A stretch of DNA of 64,000 nt from Elephas maximus indicus (GCF_024166365.1 NC_064822.1:106946823-107010822); one strand, 5' to 3'; positions 46,012 through 57,443 are shown, numbered from the stretch's first letter. The notes: generated by a model not told the origin, from the letters alone. Translations and numbers: made by a program.

Positions 46012-46239
46012 ATGTCAGTTCTCCTCAAACTGATCTATAAATTCAATGCAATCTTGATCAAAATTCCAGCAGGCTTTTTTGTGGAATCTGACAAACTGAT
46101 TCTTAAATTCATATGGAAATGCAAAAGACCTAGAATAGCAAAATCAATAATGAAAAAGAAGAACAAAGTTGGAAGGCTTAAACTTTCTGACTTGACAATT
46201 TATTATAAAGCTAGAGTAATCAAGACAGGGTGGTATTAG
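46012..46239 (+). pseudogene. L1 ORF2 fragment (old L1)
   Basis: Longest surviving open run of the old L1: [34 protein letters not shown] and [18 protein letters not shown], the ORF2 region between the RT and the C-terminal domain. Part of a dead element. Confidence 0.8.
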
Positions 46240-46870
46240 TGTCAAGACAGACAAAGAGATCAATGAAACAGAATAGAGAGTCTAGAAATAGACCTTTACA
46301 TACATGGTTAATTGATTTTTGGCAGAAGTACAAGGGTAATCAGTGGAAAAAATGATAGTTTTTTCAACAAACAGTGTGAGAACAACTAGATATCCATGCA
46401 GGGGAAAAAAAAAAAACTTCAAACTATACCTCACACCATATATAAAAATTAATTCAAAATGCATTATAAAGCTAAATATAAAACTTAAAACTTCTAGAAG
46501 AAAACATAGGAAAAATATTTGTAATCTTGGGTTAGGCAAAAATTTCCTAGATACAACAACAAAAGCATCACCCATTGAAGAAAAAATTAATAAATTGGAC
46601 GTCATAAAAATTAAGAACTTCTGATATCTGACAGTGTTAAGAGAATAAAAAGACAAGCCCAGACTGGGAAACAGCATTTGCAAATAACATATCTGATAAA
46701 AGATGTGTATCCAGAATACATAAACACTCTCACAACTCAATAATAACAAAAGAAACAACCAAATTTTAAAAAGCAGGAAAAGAACAGACACTTCACCCAA
46801 GAGGCTTTACAGATGGCAAAAAAGCCAATCAAAACCACGACAGGATAATAATACATACCTATATTTTAAA

Positions 46871-47075
46871 AAGCCAGTTGCCCTTGAGTAGATTCTGACT
46901 CATGGTGACCCCATGTGTTTCAGAGTAGAATTATGCTCCGAAGGGTTTTCAATGATTGATTTTTCAGAATTAGATTACCAGGACTTTGTTCTGAGGAGCC
47001 TCTAGGTAGACTTGAATAGCCAACCTTTCAATTAGCAGCCACATGCTTCACTGTTTGCACCACCCAGGGACTCCA
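46871..47075 (-). repeat. AfroSINE, long diverged form
   Basis: GCCAGTTGCCCTTGAGTAGA, GACTCATGGTGACCCCATG, ending TTTGCACCACCCAGGGACTC. Confidence 0.75.
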
Positions 47076-47339
47076 CAGACTTATTAGAATGGCTAAAATT
47101 AAAAAACTGACCATACCAAATGTTGGCGAGGATGTGGAACAAGGGAAACTCACATACACTGCTAGTGGCACAACCACTTGGGAAAGCAGTTCAGCGATTA
47201 ATATGTTAAATATACATCTACAATAGACCCAGTCATGTCATCCCACTCCTAGATATCTTAACCCTAGAGAAATAAAAGCATATGTCTGTACAAAGACTTG
47301 CACGCAACTGTTCCTAGCAGCCTTATTTGTGATAGCCCC

Positions 47340-47492
47340 TGAACCTGTTGCGGTGGAGATTCCGACTCATAGCAACCCTACAGGACAAAGTAGAACTGCC
47401 CCATAGGGTTTGCAAGGAGTGCATGGTAGATTAGAACTGCCGACCTTTTGGTTAGCAGCTGAACTCTTAACCACTACGTCACCAGGGTTTCC
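47340..47492 (-). repeat. AfroSINE
   Basis: CATAGCAACCCTACAGGACA, CCTTTTGGTTAGCAGCTG, ending GTCACCAGGGTTTCC. Confidence 0.88.
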
Positions 47493-47949
47493 TTGTAATA
47501 GCCACAAACTGGATATAAGGTAAATGTCATCAACAGGTGAATGGATAAACCAATTGTGGTATCTATAACAGAATACTACTCAGCAACAAAAAGGAATGAA
47601 ATACTGATAGGCAACAACCAAATAATCTCAAAATAATTATGCTGAATGGAAGAAGCCACACAAGAGAGAGTACATACTGTGTGACTCCATTTTATTCAAA
47701 GTTTTGGGAAATGCAAACGAATGTACAGTAATAGAAGATGAGAGGTTGCCTGGAGGAGTGTGTGAGGAAGGGTGATCAGGAAGGGATAACCAAGGGGCAA
47801 GAGAAACTTTTGGAGGTAACGGAAATGTTTTCTTACTTTGATCATGATGATAGCTTCACACATGTATACGTATGTAAAAACTGTATGTTCTAAATATGTG
47901 CAGTTTGTTGCATGTTAATTGTATTTCAATAAAGCTATTAAAATGTGTG

Positions 47950-48165
47950 CAGTGGGCTCACTACGTGGTAGGCACATCTTGTTGCAGGAGTTGTTATAAG
48001 CATGGGATGGACAGTTATCCTCATAATAAACCCATCAGGTTGGTACTGTGGTTGTTCCTTTTTACAGGTAAGAATGCTTAGGTTGTTACATGTCCAAGGC
48101 TAACCAGTTAGTAAGTTGTAGCCTGACGGCTCTTACACTCTTAACTGTGAATTTGTGATAGAAAG
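47950..48165 (-). repeat. MIR SINE
   Basis: Reverse MIR order: GTTGGTACTGTGGTTGTTCC, TTTTTACAGGTAAGAATGC, TGTCCAAGGCTAACCAGTTA. Confidence 0.65.
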
Positions 48166-48242
48166 AAACATCATGTAGAAGAGAGACACAATAAAGTGCT
48201 AAGAGTTCTCACATTAATTTATCTAGATCCTCCTAAGCATGG

Positions 48243-48406
48243 GAAAGCCTGGTAGCGTAGTGGTTAAGTGCTACAGCTGCTAATCAAAAGGTCAGGAGTT
48301 CGAACCTGCCAGGTGCTCCTTGGAAACTCTATGGGGCACTTCTACCCTGCCTTACAGGGTCACTATGAGTCGGAATCGATTCGACAGCAGTGGGTTTGGT
48401 TTTGGT
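48243..48406 (+). repeat. AfroSINE
   Basis: GAAAGCCTGGTAGCGTAGTG, B box GTTCGAACCT and GAGTCGGAATCGATTCGACA, ending GGGTTTGGTTTTGG. Confidence 0.9.
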
Positions 48407-48434
48407 CCTAAGAGTGTGAAATAGTTTAAGTCCT

Positions 48435-48526
48435 TGTTCCATAGAGTTTCCAAGAGGCTCCTGGTGAATTCGAACTGTGTACCTTTTGCAGCCATAGCAC
48501 TTATCACTACGCCACCAGGGTTTCCT
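48435..48526 (-). repeat. AfroSINE fragment
   Basis: CCATAGAGTTTCCAAGAGGC through CTACGCCACCAGGGTTTCC. The 3' part is missing. Confidence 0.8.
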
Positions 48527-48590
48527 GTGCCTACTTTAGAGATGCACAAACTGAGGTTCAAAAAGATTAAGGCGACCTCAACACAACTTC
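48527..48590 (-). repeat. MIR fragment between AfroSINEs
   Basis: TAGAGATGCACAAACTGAGG and AAAAAGATTAAGG read as reverse MIR core. Together with 48,205-48,242 it is probably one MIR cut by insertions. Confidence 0.55.
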
Positions 48591-48760
48591 AGGAAACCCT
48601 GGTGGCGTAGTGATTAAGAGCCATGGCTGCTAACCAAAAGGTTGGAAGTTCGAATCCACCAGGTGCTCCTTGGAAACCTTATACGGCAGTTCTACTCTGT
48701 CCTATAGGGTCGCTACGAGTCAGAATCTACCGGACGGCAATGGGTTTGGTTTTTGGTTTA
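48591..48760 (+). repeat. AfroSINE
   Basis: AGGAAACCCTGGTGGCGTAG, GTTCGAATCCACCAGGTGCT and TCGCTACGAGTCAGAATCTA, ending GGGTTTGGTTTTTGG. Nearly full length. Confidence 0.93.
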
Positions 48761-49064
48761 CACATTTCAGACCCGGCGGCTATCAGGGCTGGGCATGGAA
48801 GCAGTGTCTCCCAAATCCTCATACCGGGGTCCTGTCCACTGAATCATAAGCCTCCAACTGCTCTTGATAGACTTCTGTGTCTTTTACTTGGTTAAAGATC
48901 ATGCAAAATGAGTCCCTGGTGTTTACAGAAGTCAGAAACTCCAACAACTGAGCATTGCCAATAGTACTGGGCATTTCCTTCTGTGAGTGCTATTCAGGAA
49001 AAAGGTAATATTTGGCATTTACAAGGGTCACAGAGCTTACGAATCAACATAACACCTTTTTGTT

Positions 49065-50300
49065 TTAAACGCCCAGGTGCCGGCAGACCAACCGCCGGCG
49101 TCTCGCAGCCACGTGCCGGCCGGCCCTCAGTCCCGGAGCCCCTCCCGCGCGGCTCGGCGGGGGCGTCAGGGAGGCGGGCCCGGGGACGCTCGCCAGGCGC
49201 TCCAGCGCGGCGCCCCCTGCTGGTGCCCTGCTCCCTCGCCCCGGATCCGGTCCTGGCGGCGCGGGGACGCCGGCCTGAGAGCCTGCGAGCGGGTGGACCG
49301 GCGGCGCTCTCCGCTGCGGACGAGCGGACGCGCCCCGCTGGGGTAGGTGGGCCCCGGGGGCGCGGGCGGGGGCGGTGAGCGCGCGGGCGGGGGCCGGGGC
49401 GAGCAGGGGGCGCGCACGGAGGGTCCACCGCGCGGGGGCGGAGCGGGCGGGCGGGCGGGGGGCCCGGAGGGCGGGGTGCGCGCGCGGTGGCGCGCGGCGG
49501 GCGCGAGTCATCAATTATGCAAGGACTCGGGCGGCGCGGGGGGCGGGCGCGGGGAGCGCTCCAAGATGGCGCCCACCGCAGTCCCGCTCGCCGCAGCCCC
49601 GGCGCCTCTGCAGTCCGGCTGCACCTCCCGGGCCCCGCGCTAGGGCCGCCGCTGCCTCCCTCGCCGCAGCTGCCGTAAGTCACCCCGGAGCCCCTGCCCC
49701 GGCGCTGCTCCTCGCCTGCCGGCTTCCCCTTCTCGCCCCGGGACCCCTGAGCCGGTCTCGCCCACCTCTAGTCAGGGGCTCTGCCGCAGAGTGCGCGGCG
49801 GGGCTCGGAGGGCCATCGGCTTTCTGCCCTCCCTGTTTTGGACAGGTGTTTGGAAGCCTTGGTCTCCCTCTACCTTTTTTACCGGGGACCCCTTAGGATA
49901 ACTGAGGACCACCAGCCCCCATTCCCTGTAAGTCCTCGCTCTCTTCTTGTCTCGACTACACTGGGGGGCACGGGCCTGGCTTCGGCGCCCCTCGGTGCTG
50001 CAACCCCCAGCCCAGCCCCCAGTGCCGAGGGGCTGCATCGGGAAGGGCAGCGCTGTCAGAATGTTCTTACAGCAGCCTCTCAGCTCTGTCCCTTCCCCCA
50101 TGTCTTACTGCATCCATCTCCCTCATTCGGCTCCAGATTGTTAGCAGCTGCAGAAGCCAGGGGCTCCTGGGTTCTATGGGCAACCAGGAGTCCCCCGTCC
50201 TTTACTCGGATGCGCCCGTCCCCCGCCCAGCAGGATGCTCGGGGGCTATGTTGGGGCCCCCCCGCCCCGGGACCTTCCTCGGCAGGCCAGGATTCCTGCA
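49065..50300 (+). promoter_or_regulatory. CpG-island promoter of an unidentified gene
   Basis: GC content and CpG density rise sharply at about 49,065 in an otherwise AT-rich window. The core (49,120-49,680) has GC boxes (GGGGCGGAGCGGGCGGGCGG at about 49,435), a GAGTCATC AP-1-like site next to ATTATGCAA at 49,505-49,521, and CCAAGATGGCGCC at 49,561, a strong YY1 match typical of sites at or just after transcription starts. No TATA box is seen. Large ORFs on both strands (229 and 173 codons) are low-complexity Pro/Arg/Ala and are expected by chance at this GC content. Plus-strand direction is favoured by the downstream splice donor; divergent transcription is possible. Confidence 0.8.
49540..49674 (+). 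other. Candidate non-coding first exon with splice donor
   Basis: A good donor, GCC|GTAAGT, begins at 49,675. Upstream, the ATG inside the YY1-type motif opens only a 27-codon frame (MAPTAVPLAAAPAPL...) that stops before the donor, so the exon would be 5' UTR with a small upstream ORF. A second donor-like CCT|GTAAGT is at 49,929. The 5' edge is a guess. No downstream coding exon is identifiable in the window. Confidence 0.45.
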
Positions 50301-50328
50301 TTATAGAATACATACACTTTCAGAATAT

Positions 50329-50357
50329 CCCCTTCCCCCACCCCCACCCCCACCCCT
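50329..50357 (-). repeat. C-rich tract with G-quadruplex potential on the minus strand
   Basis: CCCC TT followed by four runs of CCCCCA/CCCC. The minus strand therefore has at least four runs of four or more G separated by one or two bases. Confidence 0.85.
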
Positions 50358-50414
50358 ACGCCACCCGATGCGGAGCTTATTCCCCTCCTCCTCTCTCCCT
50401 TCCATCCCCCACCT

Positions 50415-50416
<2 letters not shown>

Positions 50417-50446
<30 letters not shown>
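50417..50446 (+). repeat. (CAG)10 microsatellite
   Basis: Ten uninterrupted CAG units, 60 bp after the C-rich tract and about 740 bp past the candidate splice donor. Frames around it (poly-Gln, poly-Ala and poly-Ser) have no recognised domain, so it is more likely intronic or UTR than coding. Confidence 0.95.
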
Positions 50447-50449
<3 letters not shown>

Positions 50450-52898
50450 CACTCTGGGCTTCTTGTTAGCGTTAGGGTTACAGGACTGTTTGTCCAGCTC
50501 CACGGGCTTCGACCCCTCCTCTCTAGTCCTCTCTTGGAATCTTGGGGGACCGCAAAGTCTCTGCATTTTGCCTGAGAGCTTTGCTCTATCCCCTCAATGC
50601 CAGCAGCAACCACCGGTGGAGACTTGCAGTTAACTTTCGGGGGGCGGGGGTTAGCGAGGACTTTGGGACCCCTTCAGGGGCCCTAGCTTTGAGGAGGGGT
50701 GGAGTGGGAGTCGTTTTTCAGCCTGATAAATGTAATTATTCAAATCATGCATTCCTTCCAACTACTCCACCCTATGCCCTCATCTTCACTTACACTGCAG
50801 TTTTTGAAGCATGGGAGAAGAATACATTTTCCTTCCGGAGGTTCCAACATTCGGCATAAGTGTTCGTAATAAGAGGATGTCATCTGTTTTTTGGGAGGTG
50901 GGGGAAATAGAAGAAACTTTGCAGTTGCATCTGGCTAAATTCAGAGGCAAAAAAAAATTCAGAGGGGGGAGAGATAATTACTACGGATCGAGCCCAACCA
51001 TACAAGGAGAACTGTTTTTAACACACAGTGGGCACCAGAGAAACGGGGATGAAGCACAAAGTGTGGATGAGGGCTTTGGGGGCAAAGGGAGAGAGTGCTT
51101 TTTATAACTGTTTTCTCAAGTTTGAACCTGGAGAGCCTTTAGAGAGTTAAGTGTGTGTCAGGGCTGGGGAATATTTTAGCTTTCCAAGGGGATTCCAGGT
51201 AGGCTTTTCACTGTCTCACAATCTCTGTACTTCTCTTTTCTCCATGTGTGTTAGCAGATATGAAGGGGGCTTTACCCCACTCATTAACTTTTTTTTTCCG
51301 ATGTGTAATGCAAATGGCTGGATAACATTACCACCTGGTACCACCCTGTCAGGAATCTCAGGAGAATAAGACTTAAAATGCTGAAAGCTTTGTAGCACAT
51401 TGCCTGTAACCTGGTTCTTGAAATACTGCAGCATTTTTTCTTTGGAACTCATGACCCATAAGGCCTTCAGTTCTCTCTGAAAGAGGATTTGATTGCTTGA
51501 GAGGGAGGTGGTAATGGTGGTTTGGTGTGCAGCAAGCATTCTCTGTCCTAGAAATTAAAGCTCTCCTTGGAGAGGGCTGCAAGCATGTTCTGTGTTCTCT
51601 GAACATCTGATTCATGGTGTATATAAATATGCTATGTTTCTTAGTTGTGGGTATTGCAAAGCAAATCTTGATGTTGCAGGTCAGTTATTGGTTTCCTGGG
51701 TTCAGTTTGAGAAAAGAGGCTGACTTAATATGTCTTTGGTTCTTATTTGGGGTTTTGTCGACTTTCAATAAAATATTTGGGAGATTTTACTTTAAGTTAA
51801 TAAAGGCCAATGAAGTGGAATATGGCATACTGAAACAGCCATGCAATTGCTTGCAGCTTTCCTTTTGGGACCCTTTGCAAAATGTTCTCGTGGCCCAGCT
51901 GTGGATGCCTGTGCTTAGGCTCGTGCTAGGGTTTCTGGCCGTAGTGCTGAACGGACAGTTCCCTGGTTAGCACTGTGGTGAGGTGCTCAGTGTTGGACTT
52001 GATCTGGGTTTTCCTTTGTTTTTATTACCCGCAGATTTTCCTGTGGATGTGTGTGTGTGTGCATGCGCACTTGGGTTTGTATTTGTGGTTGAAGGCATAG
52101 TTATCATATTTTATTACTCCCACATAACTTCATTTTGGCTGTCCCTCATGGAGACAATGTTTTGCAGACTGCAGCAGATCCATATGTAAGTCATACAATG
52201 ACATTTTGCTGACAGCATTATTTCAGCACATTTCAATAACTTCAAATAGCAGGAAACTGTTAATATTATGGGAATTTTTTCCCCATGAAGAAGTAATTAT
52301 AATTAGCTCGCTAAATTAAGCTGGGATCAGAAGGGCATCTTTCCTGGGTTGATTTGAACAGTGAGCTGGGAAAGAGGCTCATATAAGAGGCCAGTGTGTG
52401 ATCCATTGTATCATAAAAGTAGATTTGTCACAAAATTTCTTTTAAAATCATAGAAAGGGGGGCTGTAAAATTGAGCTTGTACAACCACCCACCCAGCACA
52501 GGAATCCCTTCTATAGGAAATTTCTGCTTTGAATATTTCCACCGAGAGGGAAGTCACTACCACATAAGACGGATCATTCCATTTGGGGTCCACTGTGATC
52601 GAAGCACTTTAATCTCATTTAACATGAAGTTAAAAGACATATCAGTTGGGGCTATACCAGGGGCAAATGTCATTCTTGTGACGATTACCAGGAAAAGGTT
52701 GAGAATTGATGTTCTGTAGAGATTACACAAGAAACCCACACCTGCTTGAAGAGAATGCAAAGAGACATGCCCACCTAAAAGCAGGAAAAACATTCCATGA
52801 ATGGAAGACAATGTCTTTAATGTACTGATATTATGTAACAAGTTGTTCTGGAAGGCACACACATGAATTAATATTTAATTTCTGTAGATTATATCTAA
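50450..52898. other. Repeat-poor unique block downstream of the CpG island
   Basis: No transposon is recognised over about 2.4 kb, in contrast with the left 48 kb. An AT-rich homeodomain-type cluster (AAGTAATTATAATTAGCTCG then CTAAATTAA) lies at 52,291-52,318. Likely intronic or regulatory; this is inference. Confidence 0.4.
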
Positions 52899-53072
52899 CA
52901 AAACCAAAAAAACCAAACCCCCTGCCGTTGAGTTGATTCCGACTTATAGCGACCCTGTAGGACAGAGTAGAACTGCCCCATAGAGTTCCCAAGGAGCGCC
53001 TGGCGGATTCGAACTGCTGGCTCTTTGGTTAGCAGCCATAGCACTTAACCACTATGCCACCAGGGTTTCCAT
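52899..53072 (-). repeat. AfroSINE
   Basis: CCAAACCCCCTGCCGTTGAG, GACAGAGTAGAACTGCCCCA, ending CCACCAGGGTTTCC. Full length; the only young insertion in this stretch. Confidence 0.93.
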
Positions 53073-53999
53073 TTTTTTGGTTTGCATACAAAGTGTTAAA
53101 AATAACAAAGTTTATCTAGTGTGAGATCAGTTACCATATTTTTTATAAAAATAACATATACTTCAGAAAATTTTTAATGTGTCTAAAAACAGAGGGAGTC
53201 ATCCTTAGTATTATCCGTCCTAACCAAAGCAGTTGTTCATGTTTTGTTGTATTTCTTCAGTCTTTTTTGCCATAGAGAGGACAAGAAGCACTTGCAACAA
53301 GTTATTCAGAAAGACAGTATTTTAAAACAGAGCCTTTTAAACTCTTAAGCTCATAGTCCACTAGTTAATTGTTTTGGGTCTTAAACAATAGATTATTTTG
53401 CATCCATTTACTTTTTTCTTAATCCTTTAAAAAAATTTTCCAAAACAACCATCTTTAATGTCACAGAATTCATTCATAGAATTGGACTCCATAAATTGAA
53501 TTCGTAAAATTTAAATTTAGCAACTTAACTAGTGAAATAAAAAAAAAAAAAAACTTAATCACTGAATCACCAAATAGTGTCACTTTGCACCTACTTCTAT
53601 AAAGCATCATGTTAGGCACTGATGCTTTTTTAAAATGGCAAGAACCAGCTTAGAACATAATACCATGCTCAAAAACTATAGCTATTAAAGTGTTAAAGGG
53701 AAGAAACAGAACCTTCACCTTTTAGATTTATTTATTGCTGAAATGTTGTATGGCAAGCAGATTATTAGGTATAGTCCAGCGATTTAACCTGAAAAAAAAA
53801 AAAAAACATAGTTTGTACAGGAATGGGAAGTAAATGCAGGAAAAGGAAAGGCAAAGAAGGCTTCTGGAAAATTTTTCTCTATGCATTTATGAAGTGTTAG
53901 AGACAAAACCAGAACATACAGTGAAGTACTATGTCAGGAATTAAGATGATATGAAGACCCAAGAAGGTTGCCATAGTTACACCATGGCAAAGAAAAAGT
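53073..53999. other. No recognisable feature
   Basis: Low GC, with A-runs at about 53,541 and 53,792. No gene evidence. Confidence 0.4.
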
Positions 54000-54235
54000 C
54001 AGAGGCAGTATGGGCTTTGCAGTTAGACAAAACTAGGTTCAAATCTTGACCCTACTACTTATTAGCTTTGTGACCTTGGGCATGTTATTTAATCTCTCCG
54101 AGCTTCAGTGTTCTCATCTATAGAAATAAGAGTAATAATACCTACCTTGCAGGGTGTTTGTAGGGATTAAATGAAATCTCTGTTTCCTTATGGTTTCTGA
54201 CACATAGAGCTCAATAATATATTAGCTCCTTTCCC
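54000..54235 (+). repeat. MIR SINE
   Basis: AGTATGGGCTTTGCAGTTAG, GTTCAAATCTTGACCC, GCTTTGTGACCTTGGGCATG, TAATACCTACCTTGCAGGGT. Confidence 0.9.
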
Positions 54236-54839
54236 TGTAGGGATTTAGCAGCTTAGTGTGTATTTGTATGTGTGTTTGGTATCATATATATGGACTGCAC
54301 TACATTTTGAAAGTCTGAAAAGCAGAAGATTGCTGTATCTTTTAGTCTGGCATAGAGGGTAGAATCTGCAGGTACCCTGACCTGAATGAACACGGACCTA
54401 AAAGGAGAAAAGTTTTACCGTACAGTTGCTGGGCTGGCCTCTACCACCACGGTGCAAACGCAGTTACCAAAGTCATACTCTCCTCTTTCATTCCCAAACT
54501 ACACTGGAGAAGGACTGTTTACCAAAAAGGACCGCTGGCACTCATCAGTGCACAGGCAACTGGGCTGTTTTTAGCTGCAGCCTGAGATCTGAAGGTGGAA
54601 TGGGCTCAAAGGCTCAGGCCCACCTCTATTCTTACTTGAACTGGAGTTTTGAATTGTAGTAAGGGACTATACACGTTTGGAGTTGCTTTTGTCTTCAGCA
54701 CCATTCTAGATTTTCTCATTCTGTAGTCTTTGAATTACTTTATTTGAAAAGATGTGTTTAGGTCTCATGGCTGATGATCTACCTTTGGTAGTTATTATTC
54801 TGTTTATACAGCCTTCTAAAAATCCTCCTATCAGTTGGT
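54236..54839. other. Unique sequence with a short plus-strand ORF
   Basis: A 62-codon frame at 54,386-54,574 (YRTVAGLASTTTVQTQLP...) is of mixed composition, with no domain I recognise and no splice or start context strong enough to call a gene. Confidence 0.3.
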
Positions 54840-55000
54840 TATTTGCGTTAACTAAGGCAAATATTATTCTGCCCTTTTTACAGCTGAGGAAACATGAGTA
54901 TCCAAGAGTTAAGTGAGTTGTCCAGGGCCACAGGACTATTAAATAATAGATTAGAAACTAGTACCCAGATTGGTTGACTCATGCTTTGAATTCTTTTCAA
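54840..55000 (-). repeat. MIR SINE
   Basis: CCCTTTTTACAGCTGAGGAA, GTGAGTTGTCCAGGGCCACA, TACCCAGATTGGTTGACTC: reverse MIR core. Confidence 0.8.
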
Positions 55001-57443
55001 TTAGTAGTGTTCTATTCTGGTGCTCATATCACCATATATGACCAAGTAATGTGAACTATTTTGGTTTTATTTTAAGAAATTATCATTATCTTAGGTAGCT
55101 AAACATATCTTAGTGAGTGGGCACAATGAAAGATTCTACGATAGGCTGAGGGAGGGCAGAAGTGCCTTTGAAGGAGAACATTTTGGCAGCAGGAAGAATG
55201 AGGGTAAATGAACAGAAGATGTATCAATAAGCAGAATATGGATAAGAATAGGAGGCAGTGAAATAACACACTTGTTTTCTTTCTTAAGCTACCCTAGCTA
55301 CTTTTTAAAAAGTCATCATATCTTGGTGTTTCCTTATCTTCTCCATTTCTCTGGCACATAAGTACATACCCTTGGTTGCTCATAAATGCTCTCACATTGC
55401 AGCATAGGTCATAACAGGAATTATCGTCACTAGCACCTAGACTTCTTGGCTTATGCAATACTAAAATTAGTGTAAGACTCAGGGAAGAATAGAGTATGCT
55501 GGGGGTTGGTGCTGGGAGGAGTATAGGAGTTGGAGCTGAAAAAGTTCTGGGAGGCTTTTGGGCCATAAGAGCAAAGGTGATAGAGGATAATAGGTAAGAT
55601 TTTTTTCAGGTGTGTGGAGATGTATCCTCAGGAGAGCAGAACTGAATCCAGAGCCTGAGAGGCTCTAAGAGGTTCAGTTCCTTTACAGCTGAGGCACTAC
55701 TCCTGAAGGAGGTGATTGGGGTGGGATGGCTTACATGTGACGGGGAGAGGTTTGGAGCTTTCTTGCATATACATGCTTTGAGTGGTAGAAAGAGGCATCT
55801 GTGTTTACTGGGCTTGTCCCAGGATCTAGAAATGAAGAGCACTGAAGCCCCTTGGAAGACATATTAACAGGCTGCTTTCAAGTTCAGCTGATTAGTGTGG
55901 TTTTTATCCTGTAAAATCTTTTTAGTTCTTGGGGAGTAAGAACATTAGAGAAGAATAGTGAATGCTTATTTGTCCAGGGATGGATTATCAGGTTGTGAAT
56001 TGTCCATGTTATTTATTTTCCTCTACGTTTGGAGTATTTAACTGATCCTTAGCATTTCCACCACAGAGTAAACTTGGGAAGGGAGGAAAAGTCAAAATTA
56101 AAATGTTACTTTTAATTTTAAGTGTTGATTGATAAAGGAAGAGATCATAAGTACTTTAAGAATGAAAAAAGCCATATTTCATCTACTATTATTCTTTCCT
56201 TGTTTTAATACTACAGATGAAGACTTAGCCTCCAAAGCCTTAGTGTCCATTGGAAGCCAATATGAAGTAGCATTTTCTCTTTGGTTTACTGAGTGATAGC
56301 CCTGTGAACATATGAGGCTTAATTTATTATGTGGTTAGCGTCTTATTTCAAGAGGAAATCTTCATTTAAGAAAAATACAACAGGCGTTTACTTCACATTC
56401 ACTAGTGTCTTTTGTCTTAGCAAGATGTGGACTAAACTACTTTTAATGAAAGTGAACTGATGCATTATTATTAAGTTGCAGAGAAAAATTGAATAGGTTG
56501 CAAATGAGACTGGTAGTGCTTCCTCAGCGGTCAGATACCCAGAAATCTCATTCACTACAGAATTCTCAATTGGGTTTCCTGAGATTTTGGTGAAGACTAA
56601 AGAGGCAAAATGCCTTGTTTCTAGAAAAGATGCCTTGCAGATAATAAGGCATTTTTAAAGGTTTGTATTGTGATGGCGAAGAAAATATTGGGAGTGTGAG
56701 GAATATCGGAGGAGGAGAGCGAGAGAAGGTGGAAGAGTGATGGCAGTGAAAATGGACCAGGGAATTTGTGAACATTAGGAGCTGCTCATATTTTAGGAGA
56801 AGGCATTCTTTCCTTTCTAAAGACCCCTTTGGATAGATCACCGCATGCAGCTGAACTAGAGATCCTGATCTGCTGGGTAGGGCTCAGAACCTTAGGAGGG
56901 TTGGTGTTTGTTGTTGCTAAAACTTTATCTCTGGCTCTGCTAGAACTTTACTGCAGATTGCTTTCTTCATCTGGCCTCTTCATTGGGAAAATGTTTTCTT
57001 GCTTAGTAGCAAACAAAATGAAACAAAACAAATTTAAGTAACGTTCTTAAATGCTTCTTTGATTTCTCTTCAGATTTTTAGTTATTTAACATAAAACCAT
57101 TTTCTGAAAAGGCGCTGTTGAAGGTATTCCACTCTGTGTCTTAAAATATGCCTTATACATTTATTTGTTTGAATAATTGGCAGGGGCACAGAACTGAAAA
57201 TCAGAAGGTTCAAAGTTAAGCCTTCCTTTACTGTCTTCCAGTCACCCAGTATGCACTTCATAAAGGCAGCTATGGTTACTAATTTTTTTTTATCCTTTCC
57301 TACATATATGTGCACATGCATAGGCGCCCCCCCCCCTCAGATTTTTCCATTGTTTTTTAAGGAGAACTGTTAAAATAGTTAGGGAATTTGAACTTTCATT
57401 CTAGATCATCTTAGATCAGTTAATTCCCCCTTGTCTTTATGGA
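55001..57443. other. Repeat-poor unique block
   Basis: No repeat or gene is recognised. An acceptor-like CTTTCCTTGTTTTAATACTACAG ends at about 56,215, but no exon with a supported frame follows. A C-run lies at about 57,326-57,336. Confidence 0.4.

Larger units (their letters stand above)
36126..47943 (+). mobile_element. Old plus-strand L1, broken into many pieces
   Basis: In order: endonuclease region (about 36,170-36,310; 36,476-36,712; 37,192-37,345; 39,830-40,366), RT region (41,232-41,360; 41,516-41,974; 42,724-42,970; 44,049-44,434), further ORF2 (45,395-45,455; 45,915-46,870; 47,076-47,339) and 3' UTR ending TTTCAATAAAGCTATTAAAA at 47,943. Every fragment continues from the one before once the insert is removed. 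Coding frames are decayed. About half of the interval is later insertions. Confidence 0.85.

Noticed and set aside
46282-46800. 172-codon minus-strand ORF
   Set aside because: It is the antisense shadow of L1 ORF2 (Phe/Leu-rich because the sense strand is A-rich).
48994-49683. 229-codon minus-strand ORF and overlapping plus-strand ORFs in the CpG island
   Set aside because: Pro/Arg/Ala/Gly low-complexity text in several frames at once is expected where stop codons are rare because of high GC.
50246-50575. Poly-Gln, poly-Ala or poly-Leu coding exon at the CAG run
   Set aside because: All frames are open only because of the repeat; flanking residues show no domain and splice sites do not bracket them.
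56190-56260. Exon following the acceptor-like site at 56,215
   Set aside because: The ATG after the AG runs into a stop within a few codons and no donor with a supported frame follows.
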